A stretch of 64,000 nt of DNA from Panopea generosa (GCA_029582155.1 CM055897.1:11956482-12020481); one strand, 5' to 3'. Shown: positions 20,944 to 34,670, counted from the stretch's first letter. Numbers and translations are program-made. The notes: generated by a model not told the origin, from the sequence alone.

Positions 20944-21994
20944 CAAGAGGCCCAAGAGAGCCTGAGGACGCTCTAATGATTCATAGTGGCCATAGCACTT
21001 TTTGAAATTCTCCTATGCAATAGTAACATCGGGGTGGGGTCATTTTTAACCCTAGTGACACCATTTGAACAAATCTAACAAAACTATAGTTAGTCATCAT
21101 TACTACATAAACTTTTTGAAAATATGTTCATGAGAAGAAGATTTTTTAAGTTTTGGACTATTTTTAGTAACGGTGGCTATCTTGAATTCCAAATTAAAAA
21201 AAAACTTCTGTGTAGTCTCCTATGCAATAGAAACATCCATTTGAAGTTTCAGATTAACTGGCCTAATGGTTTCAGAATAAATTGAAAGAAAAAGAGAATT
21301 TTCTGTTTTCCCATAGTATTCCTATGTAAATTCTAAGTCCCCTTACAAGGCCCCTATAAATTTTAGTCCCTTAATTCTTATCTGCAATCAAACCCCAACA
21401 CATAGGGATAATTTATGCCAAATATGTACAAATCTGACATACCGGTTCTCAAGAAAACGATTTAAGTAATTCCCAATTTTTAACCTTTTGGGGCCCATCC
21501 TGACCCCTTAAGACAGTGGAACCCAGTCATTTTTACAAATCTGAACCTCCTTCACCAAACAATGCTTTTTTGAAGATAAAGGCAAAATTATTTCTATTTT
21601 AAAAAAAAAAAAAAAAATATTATATTGACATGTGTCCCCTAATTGAACCATCGGGGCAGGGTCAATTTTAACCCTAGGGACACCATTTGAACAAATCTAA
21701 CAAAACTATAGTTTGTCATCATTACTACATAAACATTTTGAAAATCTGTTGGGCCGTTCATGAGAAGTAGATTTTTTAAGTTTTTGAATTATTTTTAGTA
21801 ACGGCGGCCATCTTGAATTTCAGATCGAAAAATAATTTTTTGTATAGTCTCCTACGCATTAGAAACATCCATGTGAAGTTTCAGTTTAATTGACCTAGTG
21901 GTTTCAGAGAAAGTGATTCTAAGAAACGACACACGACAGACGACGGACAACGCGCCATCGCATAAGCCCTTCTGGCCTTTGGCCAGTAGAGCTA
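20944..21994 (+). mobile_element. Dispersed bivalve-type non-coding repeat (copy 1)
   Basis: It begins caagaggcccaagagagcc and ends ggcctttggccagtagagct. The same two ends bound an inverted, longer relative at 42828-44813. It contains one and a half copies of a ~320-bp internal module (cccatagtattcctatgtaa; ccttacaaggcccctataaa; caccatttgaacaaatctaac appears twice). There is no ORF. It is a non-autonomous element of unknown class. Confidence 0.75.
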
Positions 21995-22136
21995 ATAATG
22001 GAGAGTCATCTTGAATTTTTTTTGAATGCATTGGAAGTCAATAAAAAGTTTGGGTAGCTGCAATTTTGAGTGAGTAGATAGGAGCACGACAACGCGCCAT
22101 CGAATAAGCACTTCTGGCTTTTGGCCAGTAGAACTA
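21995..22136 (+). repeat. Second, partial right end of the dispersed repeat (copy 1)
   Basis: gacaacgcgccatcgaataagcac and ggcttttggccagtagaact repeat the right end of the element before it, about 140 bp later, giving a duplicated terminus. Confidence 0.7.
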
Positions 22137-22159
22137 ATCACCTATGGTGGGTTTACACC

Positions 22160-22437
22160 TTGAAAGCAGTATTATGCTTACCCTAATGCAATATTGACTG
22201 ACTGTAGCTTGTAATACTGTACTGTATTGAAAGCAGTATTATGCTGACCTCAATGCAATACTGACTGACTGTAGCTTGTAAAACTGTACTGTATTGAAAG
22301 CAGTGTTATGCTGACCTCAATGCAATATTGACTAACTGTAGCTTGTGTAATACTGTACTGTATTGAAAGCAGTATTATGCTGACCTCAATACAATACTGA
22401 CTGACAATAGCTTGTTATATTGCACTATATTGAAGGA
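22160..22437 (+). repeat. 67-69 bp minisatellite, four units (copy 1)
   Basis: ttgaaagcagt recurs at 22160, 22227, 22294 and 22363. The units contain gactgactgtagcttgt and are unrelated in sequence to the 67-bp satellite upstream. Confidence 0.9.
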
Positions 22438-23144
22438 AGCAGTGTCATACAAAATCAGATTACATAAAAATACAGTTACATTAAAACAGTGACTTTGGAG
22501 TAGTTGTTGTTCTTAATTTTGTAAATCTATTATACATTTACAGCCAACTTTGATTAACAAAATACTTAATCTGTAAAACGCCCTTAAACTATTGAGGGCT
22601 AGTTTATCAAAGGAAATAAATATTGTTTTTGTTTTATAAAAATATATTTTATACACTGGCTTCGCAAATGTATATAAAGCATTTAAGATAGCCACATTCA
22701 TTATTTGACGGGGTATTTACCGAGCAGGATACCCACAGGAAGATATTTATGAAGACTCTCTAATGCGCATTTTTATTTCTATGTCATGAAGAAAAGAAAA
22801 GTATCAGAAATGTTCACTTTACAATATCATTCCTACACTCTAGATGATTGTCAATTGTGTTGATATAATGAAAGTTGATAATTTAAACACACGGTAATTG
22901 AAAAAATAAAGATTAATTCATTATTAATACTGCAAACGCATTTGATATTTAGTTATTACCGTTTTCATTAAAAAGTTGAAACAAGAATTTCATTTCCAAG
23001 TTTGTCTAAACTATGCAGTTAACAACATTTAAACATTATTGTATATCAAACCAGAACTATATAACCGAGTCCGCTTCTAAAACCATGCGAATATATACTA
23101 TGAACACATTCCTCATCACTTTCAGTATATTTAAAAGTTTGATT
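22438..23144. other. No gene seen (copy 1)
   Basis: AT-rich. The minus-strand frame 22701-22513 has no known domain. Confidence 0.4.
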
Positions 23145-23690
23145 TTATCATCTCCAGGATCTCTTTCATTACCGTTTTCGTCGTTTTAAGGTTTACTTTC
23201 ACCACCATGACCACCACCCTCGCCATCTGCAGAATCTCTTCCATTTTCATCATTGTCATGATTACTTTCACCACAATGACCATCACATTCGCCATCTTCA
23301 GGATCTCTTCCATTTTCATCATTATCAGGATTACTTTCGCCCCCATGACCACAACCCTCGCCATCTCCAGAATCTCTTTCATTTTCGTCATTGTCAGGAT
23401 TACTTTCACCACCATGACCCCCACATTCGCCATCTCCAGGATCGCTTCCATTTTCGTTTTTGTCAGGATTACTTTCACCACCATGGCCATCCCCTTCACT
23501 ATCTCCAGGATCTCTTCCATTTTCGTCATTGTCAAGATTACTTTCACCACCATGACCGCCAACTTCGCCATCCCAGGATCGCTTCCATTTTCGTCATTGT
23601 CAAGATTACTTTCACCACCATGACCCCCACCTTCGCCATCTCCAGGATCGCTTCCATTTTCGTTATTGTCAGGATTACTTTCACATAACA
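23145..23690 (-). pseudogene. 69-bp minisatellite encoding a 23-residue acidic Gly/Asp/Glu repeat (copy 1)
   Basis: About eight tandem units of 69 bp. In one minus-strand frame each unit reads GESNPDNDENGSDPGDGEGG plus GHG (23 residues). The unit length is a multiple of three, and the acidic frame is kept across most units. A 1-base loss near 23573 (gccatcccagg against gccatctccagg) shifts the frame in both duplicate copies. It could be a repeat exon from a secreted or calcium-binding acidic protein, but no flanking exon, signal peptide or splice sites were found. The longest open frame here (23691-23131) is mostly a shadow frame (MVVKVILTMTKM). Confidence 0.5.
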
Positions 23691-23754
23691 AGATCCTTTA
23701 ATAGGCCAAATATCTCTTAGGATCCAGGCTAAACTGTATTCAAGATATCAGACG

Positions 23755-24170
23755 GAAATCCAAATTTCTATCAATTGTAACAGTGACTTTGACCTTTGAC
23801 TTACCGATTCAAAATGAAAAGGGGCCATCTACTTTCCGAGATGTAACATACTGCAAAGAGTTCGGTCCATAGCCAAACTGTTCTCGAGTTATCAATAAGA
23901 CATATTTACTATAAATAACACTGTGACTTTAACTTTGACAATCCGACACCAAACGGAATAGAGACAACATACTTACTAAGACAAACTATCCCACAAAGAT
24001 TGAAGTCCCCAACCCAAGTTTTCAGTCAGAAAACGTTTCTATGGATAGCCATTGGGACTTTGACAGTCGACCGACCGATTCAAAAATAAGGGTTTTCTAC
24101 TCAAGACAAACCACCCTGCAAAGTCTGATGTGTCTAGGCCGAACCGTTCTATAGGTATCAGTAAGAAACC
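23755..24170 (+). repeat. Degenerate ~135-bp repeat, three units (copy 1)
   Basis: Units share 'gactttga', 'ccgattcaaaa' and 'aaactgttctcgagttatca'-like anchors near 23876, 24017 and 24143. Confidence 0.6.
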
Positions 24171-24580
24171 TTTAAAATTAACATTTATTGCAAATCACCA
24201 TATAGCTTAAATGTAATAGTAAAAAAGTAATGTATCATGAATGCGTTCTTCTCTTGAATAAGTGAATTTAACAGATATTTTCCTATTTTCGCGACGTCTA
24301 TTTTGTCGTCTGCAATAATGCCGGTTCAAAAAATTTGATAAAATGTTCAGCTTGTGCAGTTTTCTTTCCTTCAAATATTACGATAACATGCCTAAACAGT
24401 TTTTAAACACGCTGCACTTTTCCGTAATCCATCACTATTATGAGAAAATATTCCTCATCCTTATCAAATACCCGTTTATACATGCTACTGTAGATTGCAG
24501 TTACTCGTTACCAGAGATATACGCCGGTTACCTGTCACCCGTTCATACTAGCGTAGATTGCAGTTACTTGGTACTTATTA

Positions 24581-25154
24581 TGGGGTGCCGTTTTACTATT
24601 TAAAATCATTTATTTTGGCGGCTGAGGGTCCTCTTTTGTCGGTTACAATCAAACAAGATGGCTACCGGTTACATGCAAGGCATACTAAACACAGCCCACA
24701 TCCCTAGCTGCCATTGATACTGAAATTGCGGCTTCAGAGTCTGAGGACTATGAGCTTGTTGCTAGGCCTATTGACAATCTATATAGGTCAACTATTAATA
24801 CTTTTAGGCCATGAGGTAACGATTAATGTAGATACACAAATTTAAATAATACTTTTTTTTTATCAATTTTAAAATACGCTCTTTGGCTGCTTCAGCCATA
24901 TTTCATCATATATTCACTGATGAACCACATATATATCTATATCTGCTGAATCATTTTCATCATGTATTCACTGCTGAACCATTTAAGCAGTGATCATTCT
25001 GTTTTTTCTTGTTTGATAAATCAAATCAGTGATATCACCTATTCGAATAAGTGGTATCACATATTCGTTTCGAGTCACTTATTCGAATGAGTGATATCAC
25101 CTATTCGAATTAGTGATATCACTTATTGAGGTTAAATAGTAAAACGGCACCCCG
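24581..25154. mobile_element. MITE (copy 2)
   Basis: Duplicate of 9440-10010. The inner end of the left TIR has one change (aaa for aac). It has a few small indels (cttttttttt run, an extra ta). Confidence 0.88.
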
Positions 25155-25411
25155 TAGTTTATACATACTACCGTAAATTGTAAATTGTAGAAACTCGATA
25201 CACCAGATAAACGCCAGGGACCAAATTCACAATCAATGGTACGATAATTTCCACACGTAAACGTAAGGTTTTTCTCGTATACGTAAACGTAAGATGATAT
25301 TACATTTCACAAAAAATCGTAAACGTTAGTTACATCTAATATTTATCGTAACTTTAAGAGTGCCTTTTGGCACACTAAGTTTATTATTTTACTCGTAAGT
25401 GTAAAAATAAA

Positions 25412-25630
25412 ATGGCCGACATTTGGTAACAGAGATAGGCAGCTCGACGGCAAATCGGACGTGAACGGATTTTTCGCGACAGAGGTGAAACTTTAGTGAG
25501 CATGGATGATATCGACCTCAAAAGGCGATATCGATTTCCTCGACCAGTTATTTTAGAGCTTGCAAACATTGTGCGAGAAGATCTAGAACGTCCAACATAG
25601 CGTTCCCACCCGCTTCTTGTTCATCTGCAG
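25412..25630 (+). pseudogene. PIF/Harbinger transposase exon remnant (copy 2)
   Basis: Duplicate of 10268-10486 with the same three stops and the same donor-like CAG|GTTTGT. It differs by two missense bases (R to P in RYRFPR.V, L to I in ELAN.V). Confidence 0.8.
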
Positions 25631-25973
25631 GTTTGTTTACATACATAGTTGAATATAAACCTTTACACCTCTTAGTTAACACGGCTAAGTCCACTTTTAT
25701 AAGGGTGTGTAAATAATCAGTATTTGATACTGTTAATTCATTTCAATAAAATGCTTATCAATAACGCATTAAAATTGTTTAAATGATACTTAATATGCTT
25801 AACATGAATGCAATATGTCCATAACGATTATAATAAATTATATCGTATACGTGTACTTCTATTCAACTACTAATGGACTCTTTACATTAGAATGGTCTAG
25901 CCAATTGCCTATTTATAGAAAGGGGTCCGACTAAGGGAATCAACGTACTGCATACTGATGCTATTGCAATATT

Positions 25974-26903
25974 CTTACCTGTTATCCATTTATACATGCT
26001 ACCGTACATTGCAGTTACTCGTTACCAGAAATACAGGCTAGTTACCTGTCAACCGTTCATACATGCTACCGTATATTGCAGAAACTCGATACCCGAGATA
26101 AACGCCTTGCCTGTTTTCTGTTTATATATGCTACCATAGATTACATTTTGAACAGTTTCCTGTTATTTGTTTATATAATATGTTACCGTAGATTGTATTG
26201 ACTCAGTAATCTGTTTATACATGCTACCGTAGATTGCAGATTGTAGTTACTCGTTACCAGAGATACACGCTAGTTACCTGTTATCATTTTATATATGCTA
26301 CCGTAGATTGTAGTTACTCATTACTAGAGATACACGCCAATTACCTGCTATCTGTTTATATATTCTACCGTTGGTTGTAGTTTCTCGTCACCAGCGATAC
26401 ACGCCAGTTACCTGTCTCCCGTTCATACATGCTAGCGTAGATTGCAGTTAATCATTACCAGATATACACACCATTTACCTGTTTTCAGTTTATATATTCT
26501 ACCGTAGATTGCAGTAATTCGTTACTAGAGATACTTATCAGTTACCTGTTATCTGTTGATATATGCTACCGTAGATTGCAGTTACTCGTCAACAGAGATA
26601 CACGCCAGTTACCTGTCTCCCGTTTATACATGCTACCGTAGATTGCAGTTACTCGTCACCAGCAATACACGCTAGTAAGCTATCTCCCGTTTATACATGC
26701 TACCGTAGATTGCATGTTACCCATTACTAAAATACACGCCAGTTACCTGTTTATACATGCTACCGTAGATTGCAGTTACTCGTTACAAGAGATACACGCC
26801 AGTTACCTGTTATCTGTTTATACATGCTACCGGAGATTGCATTAACTCGTTACCAGAGATACTTGCATTTACCTGTTACCCATGTTTGCATGCTACTATA
26901 TTT
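25974..26903 (+). repeat. 67-bp satellite, second block (copy 2)
   Basis: Duplicate of 10831-11765, same unit order and same decayed last unit. Confidence 0.93.
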
Positions 26904-27472
26904 TGCATAGAAGGAAGAAGAAATTACAAGGACACACGCCGTTCTGGAATTTGACCAGTCGAGCTAAACACTTGAGGTGGCAACGTGTTTACAAGACAAA
27001 ACATCAGCACTCTAACACTATGATGAAGTTTGGTCGGTCATGATAGTGTTTTCGATAACCCTTAACCCACTTTAACACCACCAAATGAAATATGCTCAGT
27101 ACAGTGAAAACAACCACGTATGTCTATTTCCTAAACATAAATATCGCGGTTAAGAAATAGAGAACCGAAGTTCTAGGTTTTACCTTAATTGACAGATATA
27201 TCCTCAACTCATATGTACATTGGCATGTATAACGAATGTCTACATACACACGTTTGTGGTAGTCTAGTATACTGCTATCTAGTTGACCTTCGTGTTCACT
27301 ATCATATCTTAGATTGTAAACGATCATGCAAAGCAAAATTTGCATATTTGACATATTGATAGTAAACTGCACTCTTCCGCACCAATAAAAATGGCTGATA
27401 TAGGTTATAATTAATGGGACATACCCTATACACCTCGTCCTCCTATAAAGTGGGGTAACTAATGTTCGATAC

Positions 27473-27638
27473 CTGGTATGTTGTAAGATCATTTATTTTT
27501 CTTCGTTAAGGTCGTACGTTCGAATCCCGCTCGCTCCAAAAACTTCATGTGAGAGAGTTTCCAGTTACTTGCGGAAGGACTGAATCTGTCGTCAGTCTGA
27601 GGCCTTGCTCTACTAGTAAAACTGGATATACCATATTA
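27473..27638 (+). mobile_element. tRNA-derived SINE, 5' part (copy 2)
   Basis: Box B GTTCGAATCCC at 27518. Cut at 27638 by the transposon as in copy 1. The tail is at 31915-31980. Confidence 0.7.
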
Positions 27639-30600
27639 GTAGGCCATCCAAAAAACTTTTGATGGCAAATTTGAGTAGAATTTGGCATCCATGCCTAATG
27701 TCTTCCTTGGCATGTATACAAACCTGTGAGGGTGGATGCCAATCATGAAATCGCCTCATAATCTCAAAATTAGGTCAAAGGTCAACTGGGTGCAGTAATT
27801 GACATATAGAATTAAAGAAACTGTCTTGTTAAAATATTCGTTCATTTATTGAACTAAAAACTATAGAAATATGTCTCTTGTAAGCAACTACAAGGAAAAT
27901 GAAAAAAAATATGTTAAAAATTGTGTTATTAAATTGAGGTCAAAGGTCAAAAAGTGGGTAAAATTTATGAAATTTGAATTTCTTGTGAAATGCAAGCTTC
28001 CAATAATTAAGAACAGGCAAGTATTTTAAATCAAATGAAGTGAATACATAAACAAACTCTATGAGAAATTAAGCATATTAAAAAGAAGGAAAGAGCTTCA
28101 TGAGGTCACAATAGAAGTTGGACAAAACTATTAGCGGTATAGAAAAAGTTAATATTCTCTGATATTGCTCAACAAAGAAAGCTAATGATCTATAGTCATT
28201 TTAATATACACTAGTATACTAGTAAATACGTTGTTATATAATAAGGATATTTGTTAGAATGCAGAAAGTAACTATTCGGATAGCGTGTATTCCAAAAGCC
28301 TGAATCATAGTGTGACTATCAATGACTATGTATCATTGCAGTGAAGAATTGGGAAAGTCATCAAGTTAAAATCACTTCATATTCAGAGAAATTCAATAAT
28401 TCAGTCTTTGTGGTAGAATTCCTAAATCATACAACCCTAGCAACTGGCAGAGGTACCAAGGACAACTTGTGTTTCAGCACAGAACCAATTTCTACATTTC
28501 AGCTAGCATTTACAGCTGACACAGATATGTTTAAACATTTAAATGTTTGGTAGACTCTGAAGTAGTTTTCTGTCATCTGTAACAACCTGAACTTTCTGCA
28601 TGTTTGAAACATCATATATCATTGCAAATGTTTTGTTTTTTTCTTCAAAGGATCATACTCAAAAAATGTCAAAAGTATCCAAATGTTTGATAAAAACTTG
28701 AACATCAGACTCATCAAGATCAGTTCCTAATGGCAGACAATCATATCTGGTGTAGGTATGGTCTTCCACTGCATCAGTTTCTCCTTATAGTGACTTCTCT
28801 AACACATCTGACTGAGTTGTCAAAGTGACACAGAAATTGTCTCTGGCTTGGTCGTTTTGTGTGATTCCTTTTTTCCTATTGTTCATGTTACAAATGTTTT
28901 CATCCAGCTTGTTGCTTGGTCAGTGTTCAGTGATTTTGCTCCTTTTGACTATAAAAATCCTATCTTTATATTTCCCACACATATCTGGTGCTGTCTTTCA
29001 AGAGACTTCATATCATCTAAGTAAACAAGTCTTGATTGCCGCATACAAGTTATTTTTTTAGAATGGATGGCTGATCTGCTTTGATAAGGGTGTTGCTTTG
29101 ACTAATATGATTTGAAATCTCTTCAAATATATTGATAACAGTAGTAAATGTGTTCAGTTCATCTAAATAGGATTGTAGTATTGGAAGCATTCCTATAGTT
29201 GTCATTGGCAGTATATCTGGACTGCTTAATTCATTGTAAGTTCTCCAAGTCGGAACTGTTTGCATATCATTTTGACTATTTTGCTAATTACCTATTCAAA
29301 TATTCCGAATATTTGCTATTTAACGTGTTTCATTATTGTGTGTGTACCATCTACTTGCATTTATGATGTCAGGTCCATTTATTGGGTATAGCCTACCATC
29401 ATTATTTTATCCAATTGGATAGTTTTCATAGTATCAGCAGAAGCATGTTTGCCCAATTATAAAGTTCTGGTATTAGTACCCACATAATATTCTCTAGAGT
29501 TTGACTGTATTTCCCAACCACCATATTATGCTGTTAACTATGTTTCTTTCATCTAACGTTGCTTCAACAGCACCAATATTATCACAGGACATAAACAGAT
29601 TATATCCATTTTCGATATACATCCCAAGACTGTCATTTACAATTAAGTTGTCAATTCTATTGATAATATTTATTAGTAGTGTGGTTCACAGCATGGAATA
29701 GACTGACACTTATTTCAGAACAAGCTGTCTTGTGAAGAGCATGTCCAAGGCCAACATCTTGAGATTGTGTATGCCGTTAGATACGCCAAATACTATATCT
29801 CCTTCGCTAGTATACAAACGTAACAGTTCTCCGCATAGGTTATGACTTCAGCATTGCCATCTAGAATAATTGTCATTCCACCAAATAGCAGGCGAGATAG
29901 AGAAAGAACCTTCCAGGAATTACCTTGTCTACATAATCAATGTCTGTTCCTTCCTGAAGGGAATCATGCCTATCTCACTTCTTACTTGTTGAGCAGCAGT
30001 CAACACTTTCCTGTATAAGTATACTTTCATATGGTTCTAGAATACTTGAAACATTATCTGATAAATCAGTATATGACCCAAAATCAGACGCATATGTGAT
30101 GGTCTAATAAACTGTGCTTTGGGTCAGTAGCTTTTTTTACGTCTTCATAGAACGATCCTCATATTTGCTTGGAACAGTCTTATTTAATACCCTTGTAATA
30201 AAGCTACTCCAGTCGCCACCAATAATCACCGGAGCTAAATCCTCATAATTCTGTCATTACTGTATCATCTTTGAAAGTATTCTCATACTTCACAATTTGG
30301 TTTTTTAAGCTTAGACATTTTAGAATGTATTTTACTTCGGAAGCAAGAAGTTCATTTACAGCCGCAATACATATTCTTGAAAACTATCACTCTTATACAG
30401 TGTAACTGTTTTACATTTTCCGACTGAAATAAAATACATCAACTCGAATCAGTTGGTAATATTTTTGCTAAAGTTGCTAAATGGACAGGAGCATTTTTCA
30501 ACTCTTTTTCGACACTACTAGTAGAAAGTCCAGGAGATCCCATTTTTCTTTTGAGTTTATTAATTTTATTCTTGGAAGTGAATACACTATAACAAATTTT

Positions 30601-31914
30601 ATGCCATAAAAAGTTTTTAATCAAGTGTCACGATCAAAACTGTCATTTCTGTCAAGAACTTCTATATTGGAGGTAACAAGTAATTTTCTTCGAATCTCAG
30701 ATACTTTGTGAGGCATATTTATGTATGGTAGGACAAGTTTTACTAGTTTTACGTACAATTAAGGTAATTTGATTACATCATAACATAAACTCTCTTTCTT
30801 TTACACTTACTTTTAATCTAAGGTATATATATTCGTAATTGTTATTTCTCCTTAAATCGCATTTCAATTGGAAAATAATACATGTACATGATAAAAAAAT
30901 ATGCACCAGTGTATTACCGTATTGTGAAGAACATACGGACGTCCAAGCGAACACTTAACTTTTAGAATTAATTTTAGTATTTATCTTCAAAGATATGTAT
31001 AAAATTCAAGGTTAATAACAAATTGCAGATTTGCAATAAACAACAACTACTGAAATTGTCTACATTTTAAATGTACTTATTGAACTTTCGACTCGTATAA
31101 AAACAAGCAGAAAGACAGACATGCTTCAATATCCTTTAAATAGATGCTCCATCGTCCTTTACACTGTTTCATTATTAACTATAACGATCACAACTATCAT
31201 AATGTATATGAATTCTACAGTTTGATGAGCACAGCCAATTCTAACAAGATAATCAAACTGGAAAGTTTGTATTTGAGATGTTTAATAAATGAACTCTTTA
31301 CCTCCAATCTTAAAACAAAATGACTTAAAACATAATGACTTAAATTAAATCTCGAAATTGTGTATTACTTTTTTCTTTTTTTCAATATTTGAAATAAGAT
31401 AAACACAAACATTGACCACGAGCAAAACAACAGAACAGTAAATACATTAAAAAAAAAAATATATATATAAATAAATATATTGCATTCATTTTATCAAAAC
31501 TGTATTGAAATTATAATGTTCGTATTATGAATGTTTATTTGTTAGATTCCATGTTTACCATGTGTTTAAAAATGTATTATGGGCCGGAGGCCTACATTAC
31601 TCAAATAAAATTTTGTTTATTTGTCTATATTGTCTAATAGTTTATTAACAACATGTCATTACAGAAAAAATATATAAAACAACATAATTGTAACATAAGT
31701 GACAATAATTTATATACAATACTGTTTTGTTAACTTTTGCATCTGATTGACCTTTGACCTCAACTGTGACCTTAAAACGCAATTTCATGAGTGGCATCCA
31801 TCATCACACGATGCTGTACATATTGGGGAATAATGTTATGGTACTAAAACAATTCTACTAAAAATTGCCATCAAAAGTTAAAATAAGGGTCATTTTGCTT
31901 TTTGGATGGCCTAC
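27639..31914. mobile_element. 4.28-kb DNA transposon in the SINE (copy 2)
   Basis: Same TIRs and TA flanks as 12496-16759. Protein remnants are at 29265-29050 (VPTWRTYNELSSPDIL), about 29690-29494, and 30624-30439. The last is open for 61 codons here but broken in copy 1. Confidence 0.8.
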
Positions 31915-31980
31915 TATATATAGCCTGAAATGTGTTGAAAATGGCGTTAAACCCCATTAAAAAAAGAAATATATATATAC
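31915..31980 (+). mobile_element. tRNA-derived SINE, 3' tail (copy 2)
   Basis: ggcgttaaacccc followed by an A-rich and (ta)n tail, as in copy 1. Confidence 0.7.
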
Positions 31981-32318
31981 TTAACGGCTTTTCTAACTCC
32001 ACATTTTTATTTTTGAAGTATTTCTTTTATTTAAAGCAATAATTTTATGAATTTTCGTCTGCTGTCATTGTACATGATGATAAACATCGTGCCATGAATA
32101 AAGTTGACCGTAAACCAGTTTATATACCTGTTCCGAGATGCAGGTGTATTTCGTGCTTTTTGTCTCTTGTCAATTATTAAAAAGTGGTACACCTACCAAA
32201 TCGAAACAAATGTATTTTATGATGATGTATATGTCGAAAAGAAATAAATTTTGTCAGTTTATTAAAACTATGTGACGAATGACAGAAACAACATCCGTGT
32301 GTTGCCATGGTGTTCTAG

Positions 32319-32369
32319 AGTACTGATCTGAATCCCATAGAACACGTATGGGATGAACTTGGTCGTCGT
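32319..32369 (+). pseudogene. Tc1/mariner transposase scrap (copy 2)
   Basis: Duplicate of 17164-17214 (DLNPIEHVWDELGRR). Confidence 0.8.
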
Positions 32370-32385
32370 TTTTTTATAGACAGCA

Positions 32386-33882
32386 ATTGCTTCAAGGTTC
32401 AAGGTTCTGTTTTAGGACCATTTTTCTTTTTAATTTATATTAATGATATTACCGAACATTTATTAAGTATAACTAGAATATTTGCCGATGATACATCTCT
32501 TGCTTTCACGGCATCTAATATAACAGATAATGAAGGAATGTTAAACCACGATCTAAGTATGATTTCAGATTGGTCAAAACAATGATTGGTTAATTTTAAC
32601 CCAAACAAAACAGAGGCAATTTTATTTACTCTAAAATAAAATCATGTATCCTTCTTTGACTTTTAATAATACCAGTGTCAAGTGTGTAGATCATCATATA
32701 ACATTTAGGACTAACATTAGGCAACGATGGGAAATGGCATAAACATAAACATGATATTTTACACTCTGCATCAAAGGTTTTAGGTATGATCAGAAAAATT
32801 AAGTAAACAGTTAACAGAACAGCTTTAAAACAAATTCATATGCCATTTCTACGACCTATTCTAGAATATGGATCTGTAGTGTGGGGTGGATGTACCCAAT
32901 ATGAAAAAGTTCGACACGAAGCGGCTCGTATTGTATCCGGTTTAACTCGGTCTACTTCTCTTCGTAACTTATACAAAGAACTAGGTTGGCTTTCTTTAGA
33001 AGATAGAAGATTATACCAAATTTAATTGTTTCATATAAAGTAAAAAAAGGGTTAACTCCAGAATATTTAAACAATATTTTCCCTGAAACTATAGGAATAA
33101 CTACACCATATAATCTAAGAAATGATAGTAATTATTCGTTATTAAATACAAGAGCTCAATTATTTAGAAATTATTTTATTCCATCATGTATTTCTTCTTG
33201 GAATAATCTTCCGGAACACTTACGCAATTCTGAAACTCTACCATCATTTAAACGCCAGCTTATGAATCATTTGTTTAAACCCACCAAAATACCATGTTTT
33301 TATTTAACAGGTCTTCGTAAATTATCTATTTTTCATGCACGTTTAAGAAATGGTTGCAGTAACCTTAATGATGATTTATTTGTCAACAAACTAAAATTAT
33401 ATTCAACTTGTAAAAAAATGTAGGGATGAAAAAGAGGATGCCGAACACTATTTCATGCAATGTCCTTCTTTTTTAAACGATCGACTTCGTCTCTTTCATG
33501 CTACACGTCACCTTCATCATTTAAGTGTTAAAACCCTGTTACACGGGAGAGATGATATATCAGACGATAAAAATATTGCTGTATTTAACAATGTCTAAAC
33601 TTATTAAAGACACTAAATGTTTTGATAAAGAATAGATTTTATTAAATTTTAGCATTAACCTCACAATGGAGCCCCTCATTTAAGGTCAGCATCGGAAGCA
33701 TTTATTTAAACAATGTATTCCATTTCATTTTTTCTTCTTGCTTCATATATGAATATGTTTTATTGTCATCTTGATTGTTTCTTGTAACTAATTTGTTGTT
33801 GGGAAGGGCCGATTTTAATGTTGGATAACCTGTGGCCCAACCCTTTTGCTACTACATGTATATAAAAAAGCAATAAAATATG
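32386..33882 (+). pseudogene. 5'-truncated LINE fragment (copy 2)
   Basis: Duplicate of 17231-18727. The tryptophan in EYGSVVWGG is intact (TGG), which opens a 62-codon frame at 32840-33025, where copy 1 has TAG. Other breaks are shared, so the element was dead before the duplication. Confidence 0.85.
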
Positions 33883-34371
33883 TTTAAAGTGAAGGGTAAG
33901 ACAGCTTCGTCAGCAACCCCGAACTATACGGCAGCTAGAAAATTCGGACATGGAATGCCATTCCTCAGGTACACATCAGTAACTAGTACAAACTACATCA
34001 CTTCCATGCGTTCCAGGTGTATTGCAGTCATCAGAGCACAGAGCGGACATAATCGGTATTGAGGTGATCATTTTGTGACTTTTGACTTTACGGTTTGTCC
34101 TGTTGTTACTAATGTTGAGCATCCGAGCGTTATTATTGTTATGTTTTCTTGTAATAAAATGATCAGTTAACATTGTGCATAACATTCATTGAGATATTTT
34201 AATATTTGACGGAGATATTAGCAACAAATTAAGTGTGGAATTAGAATAGCCGTTAAGTATATAGTCACATTAAGCTACTCTCTGCTGACTATTTAACAAC
34301 CTAAGAATTACGTCTCTTCAGTCTATAATGAAAATCGCAATTTTACATACTGGTAGATCTCTCACCACAGG

Positions 34372-34670
34372 TATTTTCTATTGTGGCTATCAGCCAGATA
34401 TACAGAGTATGTTTATTAAGTATTCACATGTATTGTTTCATCATTACTATCAGCCAGATGTACAGAGATAACTATTAATTATCACATGTATTCTTCTATT
34501 ATGGCTATCAGCCAGATATACGAAGTATGTTTATTAAGTATTCACATGTATTGTTTCATCATTACTATCAGCCAGATGTACAGAGATAACTATTAATTAT
34601 CACATGTGTTCTTCTATTATGGCTATCAGCCAGATATACGGAGTATGTTTATTAAGTATTCACATGTAAT
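34372..34670 (+). repeat. 118-bp two-part minisatellite (copy 2)
   Basis: Duplicate of 19217-19515 with the same five subunits. Confidence 0.92.

Larger units (their letters stand above)
9330..24470 (+). repeat. Tandem segmental duplication, copy 1 (15,141 bp)
   Basis: Every feature in this interval recurs in the same order and orientation 15.14-15.47 kb downstream. Copy 1 starts in the 67-bp array. Its end (...ttatcaaatac) joins directly to the start of copy 2 (ccgtttatac...). Coordinate offset drifts from 15,141 at the start to 15,159 near 23131 through small indels, then jumps to 15,466 after a 307-bp indel. By eye the substitution density is about 1 per 100 bp. Confidence 0.95.

Noticed and set aside
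23207-23623. 138-codon plus-strand frame rich in T, I and F
   Set aside because: Antisense shadow of the 69-bp minisatellite; the acidic minus-strand frame is the more protein-like one.
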